Assembly (NCBI GenBank): GCA_024516035.1 | Contig: CM044961.1 | Location: 34,882,953 to 34,946,952 of the forward strand | DNA length: 64,000 nt | Source: Bactericera cockerelli | Taxonomy: Eukaryota > Arthropoda > Insecta > Hemiptera > Triozidae | Reading direction: 5' to 3' | Shown here: positions 1 through 9,490 of the stretch, in pieces | How the letters are laid out: each line of letters starts with the position of its first letter | Numbering within the stretch: position 1 is the stretch's first letter | Position numbers and translations under genes: made by a program | Notes under the pieces: model-generated | What the model was told of the DNA's origin: nothing | Database searches by the model: none | Seen by the model: only the letters and a program-made list of their open reading frames with translations

Positions 1-447
1 TTTGCGTGACTGCTCACATAAATAAACATCGACCGAGTTTCGAATTCATTCTCGCGGTCGATTCTTTTGTCTTAATGAAACTTAACACCTCACTGATCAT
101 TGGTCCTGGTAGTCCAGGTGGCGTGGGTTTGATCCCAAGAGACGCCGACCATAGAAAGGGTTGGGTGAAAGAGATTGCCTCAGGCAATTTCTTATTTATT
201 TCATTCAATACATGACAAGTAAATGGTTCAAAAATATATAACAATGCCAGTTTACATGATTCATAATATTTTTAACTGAACTTATGCTGGTTTCTTTTGG
301 CTGTCGTCATCCCATACTAAGGGCCACACGGCCGCACCTATGAAGTATGGTCATATGTTTGTGGTAGTATGGTGTTAACCTCGCCCTTTAGTTAAGACAT
401 ATGTGTATATATTATATTTTTCTATTCTTTTTCCTTTTTATTCTTTC
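1..447. other. Non-coding, with family H fragments
   Basis: No credible gene is seen. Two stretches resemble the family H tail: about 154-190 (GGGTTGGGTGAAAGAGATTG followed by CCTCAGGCAAT) and about 373-446 (TTAACCTCGCCCTTTAGTTA). A short ORF on each strand here has no recognisable domain and is taken as chance. Confidence 0.5.
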
Positions 448-547
448 TGACCGAAATTTTCCGTTTCCGGAATGGCATGGATGTAATGGTAAAGTGCCCC
501 GAAGTAATGCGAAAGCGGTTCCGGGGCACACTTAATTTAAAAAAAAG
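448..547 (+). repeat. SINE F, 3' part
   Basis: It closely matches the body of the complete SINE F copy at 26438-26621 (both contain TTCCGGAATGGCATGGATGT and AATGCGAAAGCGGTTCCGGG). The tRNA-like head is missing and the copy ends in a short A-run. Confidence 0.7.
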
Positions 548-833
548 GTACTACATTAGTAGTTAGTGGAAGCAGCAATAAGCCAATAACGGACTAATTG
601 TCTGTAGATCTATACAAAACAAGGCATAAATATGAACATAAACACTATAAATAATAGATTTTGCACAGAAAGTAAGCTTACATTTAGCACAAATCGTGAC
701 AGTATGATTGCGACTTGAGTTTCATGGCAAAGTAGATACTAAAGCTATAACTTACAACTGCTAAAACTATATGATCATTGCTAAACAATAAGGTTTTACT
801 GTGATGGTACAATTTATAAGTGGGTTACTATTT

Positions 834-1051
834 CACTAGTAGTCAAGTGGTTAACGCGCTAGTCTGGTAATCCTGGTAGTGCAGGGATCCGTTGGTTCGA
901 ATCCCGCCCAGTGCATGAATTTTTCCTCATTAATTTGAGTTTGTGATCACATAACAATAGACTTTGAGGGTTAGGTGGTAGAAAATGCTTTGAGCATTAA
1001 CCTCGCCTGGTGGTTACCTTCCCCTAAAGAGTGTTATTATTACTATTATTT
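834..1051 (+). repeat. SINE A, full length
   Basis: The tRNA-like head has a box A-like AGTCAAGTGGTTAACGCG and a box B GGTTCGAATCC, with the longer spacing of Leu/Ser-type tRNAs. The body reads CCTCATTAATTTGAGTTTGT and the tail is GTGTTATTATTACTATT. It closely matches the copies at 17268, 31372, 55511 and 59858. Confidence 0.85.
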
Positions 1052-1622
1052 TCAACCCTTTTGTAATTCAATTCTGTTTCAAAGTTCACTATGCGTTGTA
1101 TTTGCTGGGCTAGTTGAAACAGATGAAGCAACTTTCAGGGTGGTGAAGACTTAGTGACACGATCTCTTATTAGAAGGTACATACATAAATAATTTTTTCC
1201 TTATTATAGAATAAGGAAAGTAAAAATATATTTATATATTATTTAAATAAGGTAGTCTTATGTTAGGAGTTGTCAATATTACTGTAATAAACATAAAATA
1301 AAGAATCTATAATCTATTAAAAATCAATTCATATTAAGAAAAAAATTAAATATGTATATTATGTACATACAAACATATTTATGTACATAAATATGTACAG
1401 GTACATATACAAACATATTATGTATAATGACTATTATATTTATGTATGAAGTCCAGTAATCTTGGCCGGAGATTGCAAATAGCAAACTCTGCGCGATCGT
1501 ATTCCATGTTTCTCTATGTAACTTCGTAATCAGTGTGTATAATAATTACATAATAATGTATGTAGTATGCCTAGACGACTATGAGTTTACTATGTTAATA
1601 TCAACGTAATTTGAGACTATGA
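1052..1622. other. AT-rich, nothing recognised
   Basis: Strongly AT-rich DNA with imperfect TACATA/TATGTA runs around 1350-1450. I see no coding region, RNA gene or known repeat. Confidence 0.6.
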
Positions 1623-1831
1623 ACCGACCTCAGTAGCTTGATCGATAAGGCGGCGGACTTGAAACCTGTAGGTCGGTGGTTCAAGTCCCGGTTTCAGCGT
1701 GGATTTAGTAAAGCGAGTTTGAGTGGTTGTGATATCACGAAAGCACAGTATGCTGATGTGTTTTAACGTACATGACTTTAACCTCAAATACATAATTAAT
1801 ATCACGAAAGTGATTAACACAAATATGATAA
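1623..1831 (+). repeat. SINE D with internal 55-bp insertion
   Basis: Head ACCGACCTCAGTAGCTTGAT, box B GGTTCAAGTCC, and the family tail GATATCACGAAAGTGATTAA. The tail is interrupted: ATATCACGAAAG occurs at 1732-1743 and again at 1799-1810, bracketing 55 bp absent from all other D copies here. Confidence 0.8.
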
Positions 1832-2453
1832 GTTTTAAAACTTTTTTAAACTTAATATGAGACTATGCAATGATATTGTGTTTGGAATGATTTAGGTATT
1901 ATTGTTATGTTGGTCATTTCACATTGCATCAGGAAAGTCGTGTGGTGTCACACCAGTTTATTTTAGCACATATTAGGTATATTTCTTTTCGAAATGACCC
2001 CGCAAACTTTTAGTTCAAAATTTGGCTCATCATGAATCAATAGGTGTCTATAGGTGTGATGAACAGTCAGATGAAACTGAGCTTTTTCTTTATAAGCCAT
2101 TAAATCCTTGGGAAACTTCAAGCCAGCCTGGCTTGTTAGGCTTCACTAGCATGCTCTCTGTATTGTCCTTTAGCGAGACCAACAATCACATCACCTACAA
2201 TTATTTCATAATCAATTAATTAATTATTTTTTGTTCCGATCATAAAAATCATAATTATAGTCGTAGAAATATCAACACCTCTCACCACTCTTGTAAAGTA
2301 AGGTACTCTCATGATCAATGCTAATGCTAAGGCACCCTGGTAATGCATCTCATCAGATGTCTAGGTTACACCCGTTGGCATGGTCTCTTCATTGATTAAT
2401 TCTTGTACAGAGTGGATCAAACTTCACTGCACACAGAATGGTAGATCAAAAAA
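1832..2453. other. Nothing recognised
   Basis: Non-repetitive AT-rich sequence. A 65-codon ORF at 2022-2219 shows no domain, signal peptide or splice context and is not called. Confidence 0.5.
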
Positions 2454-2541
2454 ACCGACCTCAGTCGCTTGATCGAAATGATCGATAGGCGGCGGACTTG
2501 TAATCTGGAGGCCGGTAGTTCAAATCTCAAGTCAGGCATAT
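2454..2541 (+). repeat. SINE D fragment
   Basis: The D head is present with a small duplication (GATCGAAATGATCGATAGG). The box B-like region is decayed (GTTCAAATCTC). The body and tail are absent. Confidence 0.65.
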
Positions 2542-2717
2542 ATTTGAAAGGCAATGGTAATGGTTCAGGTCTATAGGAGATAATTTGTCTCTATTATTGT
2601 GAGAAGCAGATTCAAGACATGGGATGGATTGCTGGGTTATGAAGATAGAATAGATGCATGGAAAAGAGGCTGATTTTTCATTTTTTTTTTTGGAAGTTTT
2701 TATTATAAATAAAGTTA

Positions 2718-2816
2718 AAAAAAGTTATCATATTTGTGTTAATCACTTTCGTGATATCACAACTACTTGGACCACCTCCAGGTTACAAGTCAGTCGCCTT
2801 ATCGATCAAGCTATTA
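2718..2816 (-). repeat. SINE D, internally deleted
   Basis: Reverse complement of the D tail (ATTTGTGTTAATCACTTTCG) joined directly to the anticodon-arm part of the head (CTCCAGGTTACAAGTC). The middle of the element is deleted. Confidence 0.7.
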
Positions 2817-2976
2817 TTGTTTTAAATGAACATTATGTACATACAAATAATAATTTTAACAATGAAAAAAATGGAAACAATATATGAAAAAGAATAAAAA
2901 ATATATAAAAACATATGTCCTAACAAAAGGGCGGGGTTATTGCCTAGGGCAATCTCTTCCACCCAACCCTTCGGGT
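2817..2976 (-). repeat. Family H tail copy
   Basis: It contains ATGTCCTAACAAAAGGGCGG followed by GGTTATTGCCTAGGGCAATC, shared with copies near 14656, 23690, 30105 and 60485. In sense orientation the element reads from the GATTGCC/GGCAAT hairpin into an AT-rich 3' end, which looks like the end of a retroposon. No head is seen. Confidence 0.6.
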
Positions 2977-3107
2977 TGGAAGAAGCTACTGAGGTCGGTG
3001 ATTATTATTAATAATAAAATATCGCAATATGATTTTTATTTAATTATATAAATAAACGAGTGTGATAATTTTCTCTGTGTACGAGGTAGGACTTAAGGAA
3101 ATCTTTT

Positions 3108-3440
3108 TTTTTCGTCTGGAGGTGCTGCAGTTCCGCAGCTCCTTAGCACTGGCCGCGCCTGGTGTCAACGTGAAACACCCATATTATTCCTCTAACCAAC
3201 TCGCGAAACCAAGACACCCTGTATGTATTATCAATGCAAATCAGATACAACTGAAACCGATAGGTTTTTCAAACATATCATAATACTTATCTAATGTGAT
3301 AGATCGGTAGGTGTGTGTATAAGTTATGCATATATTATATGTATGAGCGATAGATATAAGCTGTGCATGTGTGCATACATTCAGGCACGGCCGTGCTACG
3401 AAGCTGCGGGACTCCAGCACCCCTGGACGAAATAAACTGG
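3108..3440. repeat. Inverted-repeat (hairpin-type) element
   Basis: The left arm, about 3112-3165, is an imperfect inverted copy of about 3384-3437. Shared parts include the CGTC..GG.GGTGCTG and CCGCAGCT segments. Related single arms occur at 8510-8565 and 58590-58690. It looks like a foldback MITE or two inverted copies of one repeat. Its target duplication is not clear. Confidence 0.5.
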
Positions 3441-4019
3441 TGTTAACATCACACGACTTTCTATTACAATAAAAAAAAATCCAAATTTTCAACAAACAAT
3501 AAAATTAATCCGTGATTTCAGGGGAATTTTTTGAAAATTTCGGAAATTAATATTCAAAGTATTAAAAAATGTGCAATATCACCATATATTATATTAATGA
3601 GGGGAAGTGTAACAGTGAGTACGTGAATTCATCAGTTCCAATATTTTTTAGTTATTTTTATATGTTTTAATTAAGTGTGATATCCGAATTTGTGTTTAAA
3701 TGTTGAAAGTGTCGATAATTTATCAGTGAAAGTCAAGAATCTACAAAAAATCGGTGTAATTGTGCTAAAAAATAGAATCTTAATCCATACAAGAAGTTCA
3801 AATTCATAACCTCAAAATTATTAACCGTCATTTTGTTATCATTCTTATCAGCTCTTCCCTCATTACATGTCTATTCGAAAAGAGGGGAAATAATATTCAA
3901 GTGTAAAGTATAGCTAACTTCACACAAAGGAACACAGAGAAAACACGCTTATAACAAAAACACGCTCAAAACTAAATTTAAACCTCTTTAGTCCCGTCAG
4001 CACATTTCGTGAAACCAAG

Positions 4020-5102
4020 ATGATGAATGAAGAATTAATCGCAGAGATAAAAGGAGCAATTCAAACAGAAATAAGAGGAGCATTAGGATCGGAAATTGTG
4101 AAACTCAATGAAGCATTCGGACAGATGAAAACCGAAATTGTTCAGTTCATGGATACTAAGATAGAAGAAAAAGTACAGGATGCAACAAAATCCCTGAATG
4201 ACAAAATATCAGCTTTGGAAAACGAAGATGTACAACTAGAACAAAGAATCAAGAAATGTGGAGAACAGGTTGAAGAAGAAAGGAAACGCAAAAACATCAT
4301 AATTCATGGACTTGGAAATCTAAGAGATTGGAAAGAAAGAGAGGAAGCAGTTTTCTCCATGATAAGAGACAAGATTGGAGTGACTTGTAAAAATGAGGAT
4401 ATAGACAGCATCATCAAGCTCAATAAGACCCAAGATGATGGTCCTCTTCTGGTGAAATTTGTCACAATGAGAAAAAAGATAGAGGTAATAAGTAATCGAA
4501 AGAACTTGAAAGACACAAATATCTTTCTAGATGAAGACTATAGTAAAGAAATAGTCGAGAAAAGGAAATTTTTGAAAAAAATATTGAAGAAATTCAAAGA
4601 TGAAGGCAAATCAGCATACTTGAAGAGAGATAAGCTCTGGGTAGATGGTGAGGTATGGTCAAGTGAAGAATTTTACAACAGGAAACAAGATAACTATGAA
4701 ACAGAAGATATTGAAATGGGAGAAGGCACCAGTCAAATCAGCAAGAAGAGATGCAGATCCCCAACACCAACAGACACACTGGCTGACAAACCAAGAGGAA
4801 GACCGAAAACTCAAACACCTAAGTCTGCAAATCAAAGAAAAATAAATAGTTTCTTCAATAAAAATTTGGAAAAACCACTGTCAAGTTCTGTTGGTACTGT
4901 GAGCTCAGATGTCGGACCCGAAATTGCAAAGTTAGTGGACAAACTTAACGCTATAAAGAACACACCGGAAGTAGTGGGAGAACACACACAAGGAGCTACT
5001 GAAACCAATGAAACAAGATACAGTCCTGGAGAATCAAGAGAAAAACAAGATGGTACAAACGGGACCAAGCCAGCCGGGGACAATGGAACCGAAGAGGACT
5101 AG
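4020..5102 (+). CDS. LINE ORF1 protein, coiled coil plus RRM-like
   Basis: A 360-residue protein with the usual ORF1p layout. Residues 1-92 are a charged heptad-rich coiled coil, probably for oligomerisation. Residues 91-200 begin with KNIIIHGL and resemble the RNA-binding fold of L1-type ORF1 proteins. The C-terminal third is hydrophilic and low in complexity. That tail contains an AT-hook-like KPRGRPK (257-263) and QRKINSFF (272-279), which fits the PCNA-interacting-peptide pattern Qxx(I/L/M)xx(F/Y)(F/Y). The ATG at 4020 is the first in frame and follows a leader without long ORFs. The stop TAG at 5100-5102 is six bases before the ORF2 ATG, so ORF2 may be translated by reinitiation. The RNA-binding role is inferred from family architecture. 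Confidence 0.8.
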   Translation: MMNEELIAEIKGAIQTEIRGALGSEIVKLNEAFGQMKTEIVQFMDTKIEEKVQDATKSLNDKISALENEDVQLEQRIKKCGEQVEEERKRKNIIIHGLGNLRDWKEREEAVFSMIRDKIGVTCKNEDIDSIIKLNKTQDDGPLLVKFVTMRKKIEVISNRKNLKDTNIFLDEDYSKEIVEKRKFLKKILKKFKDEGKSAYLKRDKLWVDGEVWSSEEFYNRKQDNYETEDIEMGEGTSQISKKRCRSPTPTDTLADKPRGRPKTQTPKSANQRKINSFFNKNLEKPLSSSVGTVSSDVGPEIAKLVDKLNAIKNTPEVVGEHTQGATETNETRYSPGESREKQDGTNGTKPAGDNGTEED

Positions 5103-5108
5103 CAACGA

Positions 5109-8027
5109 ATGCAGCATAACGAGAAGGAAGAAGAAGAAGTGAACAACAGATTATCAAATGTAAACAACAGCGGCAAAAATTTAAAAAATGAAAACAAAAT
5201 TAAAAATTCTGTAGAAATTAGAAAATTGTCAGAGGAAATTAAGTTGAATAAGTTACACATTTTATCCTACAACGTTCAAACTTTAAGAACTGAGGCCAGA
5301 CTGCAAATTTTAGAAGATGAACTAGAAGGTGTTGATTGGGATGTTCTGGGCTTAGCTGAGGTAAGAAGGATAGGAGAAGAATGTGTAAACTTAAAGAGTG
5401 GGAATGTCTTCTACTATGTGGGTGAGAGACAAGGCTTAAGAGGAACTGGCTTTATTATCAACAAAAAATTGAGGAATAACATAAAATCATTCATGTCAAA
5501 TACTGATCGTATAGCGCAGGTTATATTAGTCGTGGGAAGCATTTATGTCAGGATAATTCAAGTTTATGTTCCAACATCTGACTGCTCTGAGGAAGAGATA
5601 GAAACTTTTTACAGTAATTTGCAAAGTACAATAGATGAAAAACAGAATAGAAATACAAAAACATATGTGATTGGTGACTTCAACTGTAAAGTAGGATATA
5701 AAAAGTATGGAGAGCTAGAAATGGGGGACTTTGGTTATGGAGTTAGGAACAGAAGAGGAGAGAGGTTACTTGAATTTGCAAGTGAGAATGAAATGTTTAT
5801 TGTGAATAGTTTCTTCCAAAGTTTAGAAAAATGGACTTGGACCAGTCCAAATGGTATAGCTAGAAATGAAATTGATTTTATTGTGACAAAAGAGAAAAGG
5901 ACTATAAATAATTACACAGTATTAGATAAACCAAACGTTGGTAGTGACCACAGAGCAATTAGGGCAATAGTATTACTTCCAATTAGTAAAAGAGATGCAA
6001 GAAAACAGAAATTTACAAGAATAAAGAAAATGGATGGAGAAAACTTGAGAGTCAATCAAGAAAAGTACTCTAAAATCTTGGAATCAAATTTAGAAAAATG
6101 TAAATTAACTAAAAATTTAGAAAAAGATTACAAGTCAATGAATGAGACACTCATAACAACCGCAGATAAATTCCGGAGGAAAAGAAAAACATGGCATAAG
6201 AAGTTATCGGAAAAAACACTGAAACTATTAAAGAAGAGGAGAAACATTAAAAGAAGTAGAAATTTGAATAAATCAGAATACACAGGATTGTGTAAAATGA
6301 TAAGAAAAATGGCGGAAGATGACATCCAAATATACAACAACAATTTTCTACAAAAGGCAGTTGAAAATAATTCTAGTTTAGTCAAAGCAAAAGGTGAATT
6401 AAATGTCGGAAAAACAGAAATTCTTAGTTTAAAAGGAATAAATGGGGAAATAATAAGAAATAGGGACTCAATTGTAGATAGAATAGCTGAATTTTACTCA
6501 GATTTATATAGAAGCGAAGATAGAATCAATAAAGTAGAATGTTGTAAACAAATTGAGAGCATCAATGAATCTGAGGTTATAAAAATGATTACAAAAATGA
6601 AAAATGGAAAGTCTGGAGGTAGGGATGGTATAATCATAGAAATGATAAAGTATGGTGGGCCACAAATAATAAAAATTATTACCAACCTTTTCAATTTATG
6701 CCTTGAAATAAAAAATGTCCCCAGGGAATGGTGTATATCTAAAGTGTGTTTGCTTTTTAAGAAGGGTGATAAAAAAGACCTGAACAACTACAGACCCATA
6801 AGCCTACTCAGTGTTGTCTACAAACTTTTTTCCAAAATCTTAGTGAATAGGTTGACACATACTTTAGACAGTAAACAACCACCTGAACAAGCAGGGTTTA
6901 GAAGTGGCTACTCAACAATAGACCATATTTTAGTTGTGAAAGAGGTTCTGAGGAAGGCGGAAGAATATAAGATACCGGTATGCATGTTATTTGTGGACTA
7001 TCTTAAAGCGTTTGACTCGGTAAATATGGTATCAGTATTTGAAGCTCTCCAAGAACAAGAAATTGGAAAAGAATATGTTGAAATGTTACAATTAATTGCA
7101 CAGAGGAACAAAATGGAAATACAAGGTATAGAAATCAACGTTGAAAAGGGCGTAAAACAAGGTGACCCTGGCTCGCCAAAATATTTCAATGCACTGTTAG
7201 AAAAAGTATTTACAAATCTAAAATGGGATAATAAGGGGTTAAAAATAAACAACAGACGGCTGCACCATCTTCGTTTTGCAGATGATATAGTGTTGTTTGC
7301 TGAAAACATAAATGATTTAGAAGAAATGTTCAGAGAGCTAATGGAAGAGGGAAAAAAGGTAGGATTAAAAATAAATATGGCAAAAACAAAATTACTAACA
7401 ACAAACATAGAAGATAGAAGAAATATAAAGATAGGCCAAGAAATTGTTGAGGAAGTACAAGAGTTTGTCTACTTGGGTAGCCTCATTACTAAAAATGATG
7501 ACTGGCCTGAAATCTATAGAAGGATAAAACTAGCATGGGGCTCCTTTGCTAAGTATAAGAATTTCCTTAAAAGCCCATCCGTCAGACTAAAACTGAAAAC
7601 CAAGGTTCTTCAAGCATGCGTACTACCCAGTCTTCTTTATGCTTGTGAAACATGGGTATTGAAAAAAGCCTACATTAAAAAATTAAGATGTGTTGTGAGG
7701 AGAATGGAGAGAGCAATTCTAGGGATAACATTAAGGGACAGGAAAAGGAACAGCTGGGTAAGAGGGAAAACAAAAATGGAAGATATAGGAGGAAAAATAT
7801 GGGGTCTTAAATGTAAGTGGGCAGGACATATTTTAAGACGAGAAGATAATAGATGGACTAAAGAAGTACAGTTTTGGACAGTTAGAGAAAAAAGGCGGAA
7901 AGGTCGACCAAAGAAAAAATGGGATGAAGAATTTAAAGTATTATTAGGGTCAAACTGGAGAGAAATAGCAAAGAATAGAGACAGATGGAAGATAGTAAGA
8001 GAGGAGGGAAAAAGATTGTTTGTATAG
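5109..8027 (+). CDS. LINE ORF2: APE endonuclease and reverse transcriptase
   Basis: A 972-residue retrotransposon polymerase. An apurinic-type endonuclease occupies about residues 48-290, with YNVQTLR (N55), AEV (E84), GDFN (189-192), IDFI and GSDHR (278-282) visible. The reverse transcriptase spans about 490-790: motif [10 protein letters not shown] with D630, motif [11 protein letters not shown] near 681, and motif C FADD with D725 and D726. The C-terminal block contains [15 protein letters not shown] and WAGHILR and ends with W-x-x-VREE. There is no RNase H domain. The [11 protein letters not shown] block and C-terminus resemble insect RTE-type endonuclease-reverse transcriptases. All catalytic motifs are present, so the protein may be active in nicking target DNA and copying its own mRNA. 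Clade assignment rests on recalled similarity, not a search. Confidence 0.88.
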   Translation: MQHNEKEEEEVNNRLSNVNNSGKNLKNENKIKNSVEIRKLSEEIKLNKLHILSYNVQTLRTEARLQILEDELEGVDWDVLGLAEVRRIGEECVNLKSGNVFYYVGERQGLRGTGFIINKKLRNNIKSFMSNTDRIAQVILVVGSIYVRIIQVYVPTSDCSEEEIETFYSNLQSTIDEKQNRNTKTYVIGDFNCKVGYKKYGELEMGDFGYGVRNRRGERLLEFASENEMFIVNSFFQSLEKWTWTSPNGIARNEIDFIVTKEKRTINNYTVLDKPNVGSDHRAIRAIVLLPISKRDARKQKFTRIKKMDGENLRVNQEKYSKILESNLEKCKLTKNLEKDYKSMNETLITTADKFRRKRKTWHKKLSEKTLKLLKKRRNIKRSRNLNKSEYTGLCKMIRKMAEDDIQIYNNNFLQKAVENNSSLVKAKGELNVGKTEILSLKGINGEIIRNRDSIVDRIAEFYSDLYRSEDRINKVECCKQIESINESEVIKMITKMKNGKSGGRDGIIIEMIKYGGPQIIKIITNLFNLCLEIKNVPREWCISKVCLLFKKGDKKDLNNYRPISLLSVVYKLFSKILVNRLTHTLDSKQPPEQAGFRSGYSTIDHILVVKEVLRKAEEYKIPVCMLFVDYLKAFDSVNMVSVFEALQEQEIGKEYVEMLQLIAQRNKMEIQGIEINVEKGVKQGDPGSPKYFNALLEKVFTNLKWDNKGLKINNRRLHHLRFADDIVLFAENINDLEEMFRELMEEGKKVGLKINMAKTKLLTTNIEDRRNIKIGQEIVEEVQEFVYLGSLITKNDDWPEIYRRIKLAWGSFAKYKNFLKSPSVRLKLKTKVLQACVLPSLLYACETWVLKKAYIKKLRCVVRRMERAILGITLRDRKRNSWVRGKTKMEDIGGKIWGLKCKWAGHILRREDNRWTKEVQFWTVREKRRKGRPKKKWDEEFKVLLGSNWREIAKNRDRWKIVREEGKRLFV

Positions 8028-8162
8028 AAACCCATGTCACTTATAAACTGATATTAAAAATATTATATAGAAAAAATTCTCACTGGATATTTCTAATATT
8101 CTCATTTACTGATTTTATGTATAATTTTATTTTATTTTTAATATTGTTATATTTAAGTATTG

Positions 8163-8193
<31 letters not shown>

Positions 8194-8194
8194 C

Positions 8195-8216
8195 CCAAAA
8201 GGCGTTAGCCTTTTGG
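8195..8216 (+). other. Perfect hairpin in LINE 3' UTR
   Basis: CCAAAAGGC-GTTA-GCCTTTTGG is a 9-bp perfect stem with a 4-nt loop, just after a 29-base A-run and 168 bases beyond the ORF2 stop. It may be an RNA element recognised by the reverse transcriptase, which is an inference from position only. Confidence 0.5.
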
Positions 8217-8475
8217 AGGCCTTCAGCCAGCATGAAGAAATTGGTAACAACGAAAAATTAGAGAGAAAAAAAGGGAGCAGTTGAATAGAAAGAAAAAGTC
8301 TATATACTAATCTTTTGTCCCTAAAAAAAAAAAAAAAAACAATTTCATGGCTGAGAACAATTTTTCTATTTGTATATTGTAATACTGTTTCAAATGTTTT
8401 TTGTAAATTATTTGTTCAATAAAGGCTATTTTATTTTATTTTATTTTATTTTATTTATTTATTTATTATATTAAT

Positions 8476-8565
8476 GAGCGATAGATATAAGCTGTGCATG
8501 TGTGCATAGAGTCAGGCGCGGAAACTGCGGGACTCCAGCACAGGCAGCACCCCTAGACGAAAAAA
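8476..8565 (+). repeat. Sister copy of the 3336-3440 repeat
   Basis: GAGCGATAGATATAAGCTGT and the following bases match 3342 onward, including GCGGGACTCCAGCAC. The pre-insertion locus therefore had two direct copies about 250 bp apart, with the LINE landing in the second. Confidence 0.7.
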
Positions 8566-8630
8566 AGAGAGGATTTTCTCAATTGCAAGCTCGTACACAA
8601 TGGAAAATATCACAAATTTCTAGAATAATT

Positions 8631-8814
8631 AATAATATCGCCTTATAAGGACTATTAAGTCCCATTATTCCAGCAGTAAGCCCAAGACATATTATAATGT
8701 GGTAAAAATCTCAAATAGGAGGATAACTTGTCATGTCCCGGCTGGGTTTCGAACCCGCGACCTCTGAAAACTCTGGATTCACAGAGTGCCTTTGCCACTG
8801 AAGTACCGGGACAG
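8631..8814 (-). repeat. SINE B, near full length
   Basis: The reverse strand has the head TGTCCCGGTA, box B GGTTCGAAACCC, GGGACATGACAAGTTATCCT, and the tail AATAAGGCGATATT (slightly decayed here). It closely matches the copies at 34518 and 42497. Confidence 0.8.
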
Positions 8815-8918
8815 ACATATTAATGACATAATTATCATGATTGACATGCAAAATAAACTAAAACTCTTCATATAATGAAAGAGCTACTCTATATATTTCC
8901 TTTTTAGTCCAGTTTATA

Positions 8919-9126
8919 ATAATAATACTCTTTAGTGGAAGGTAAACACCAGGCGAGGTTAATACTCAAAGCATTTTCTACCACCTAACCCTTAGATTCT
9001 TATTATTATGTGGTCACAAACTCAAATCAATGAGGAAAAATTCGTGCATTGGGTGGGATTCGTACCCACGGATCCCTACGTTACCTGGATTAACAGACTA
9101 GCGCGTTAGCCACTTGGCTACCAGTG
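8919..9126 (-). repeat. SINE A, full length
   Basis: Reverse complement of the A consensus from the tail (AATAATACTCTTTAGTGGAA) to the head (CACTTGGCTACCAGTG). A few substitutions fall in box B. Confidence 0.85.
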
Positions 9127-9350
9127 TTTATGGGGCAGCACCCCCAAAACATTTTCCCAACGACCGCGCCTGCATACATTGATGATCGCTAGTAGGTATT
9201 CTAGCTATCTCTAGGATGATATATCAGATATATGCAAATACATAAATATTACATATATATATCGGATATGACCTTGACTGAATTACCTACATCATTCTCT
9301 TGCCAGAGGGTAAGGGTCTCGTGTAGTGATGACAATTAAATATACCATCA

Positions 9351-9390
9351 ATCTACCGTCCTCAGTAGCTTGTTCGATAAGGCGGCGGAC
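9351..9390 (+). repeat. SINE D head cut by assembly gap
   Basis: CCGTCCTCAGTAGCTTGTTC and the following GATAAGGCGGCGGAC match the D head. The rest is in the gap. Confidence 0.65.
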
Positions 9391-9490
9391 NNNNNNNNNN
9401 NNNNNNNNNNNNNNNNNNNNNNNNNNNNNNNNNNNNNNNNNNNNNNNNNNNNNNNNNNNNNNNNNNNNNNNNNNNNNNNNNNNNNNNNNN
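9391..9490. other. Assembly gap, 100 N
   Basis: Exactly 100 unknown bases, the usual placeholder for a gap of unknown size. The repeat-rich flanks (SINE D on the left, LINE coding on the right) explain the break. Confidence 0.98.

Larger units (their letters stand above)
3602..8464 (+). mobile_element. Complete RTE-like LINE with 14-bp target duplication
   Basis: This 4.86-kb non-LTR retrotransposon is bracketed by ATTATATTAATGAG at 3588-3601 and 8465-8478, a perfect 14-bp target-site duplication. It has a 418-bp 5' leader, two ORFs six bases apart, and a roughly 440-bp 3' region ending in AATAAAGG followed by TTTTA/TTTA simple repeats. A short tandem-repeat 3' end is typical of RTE-clade elements. 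No frameshift or premature stop is seen in either ORF, so the copy looks young. It is inserted into a repeat whose sister copy lies at about 3336-3440, with the continuation at 8476-8565. Confidence 0.85.

Noticed and set aside
834..900. tRNA-like sequences here and at about 30 other places as functional tRNA genes
   Set aside because: Each continues into a family-specific SINE body, occurs in many diverged copies, and lacks convincing acceptor-stem pairing.
4304..5083. Reverse-strand and alternative-frame ORFs across LINE ORF1 and ORF2
   Set aside because: Shadows of the real LINE coding frames.
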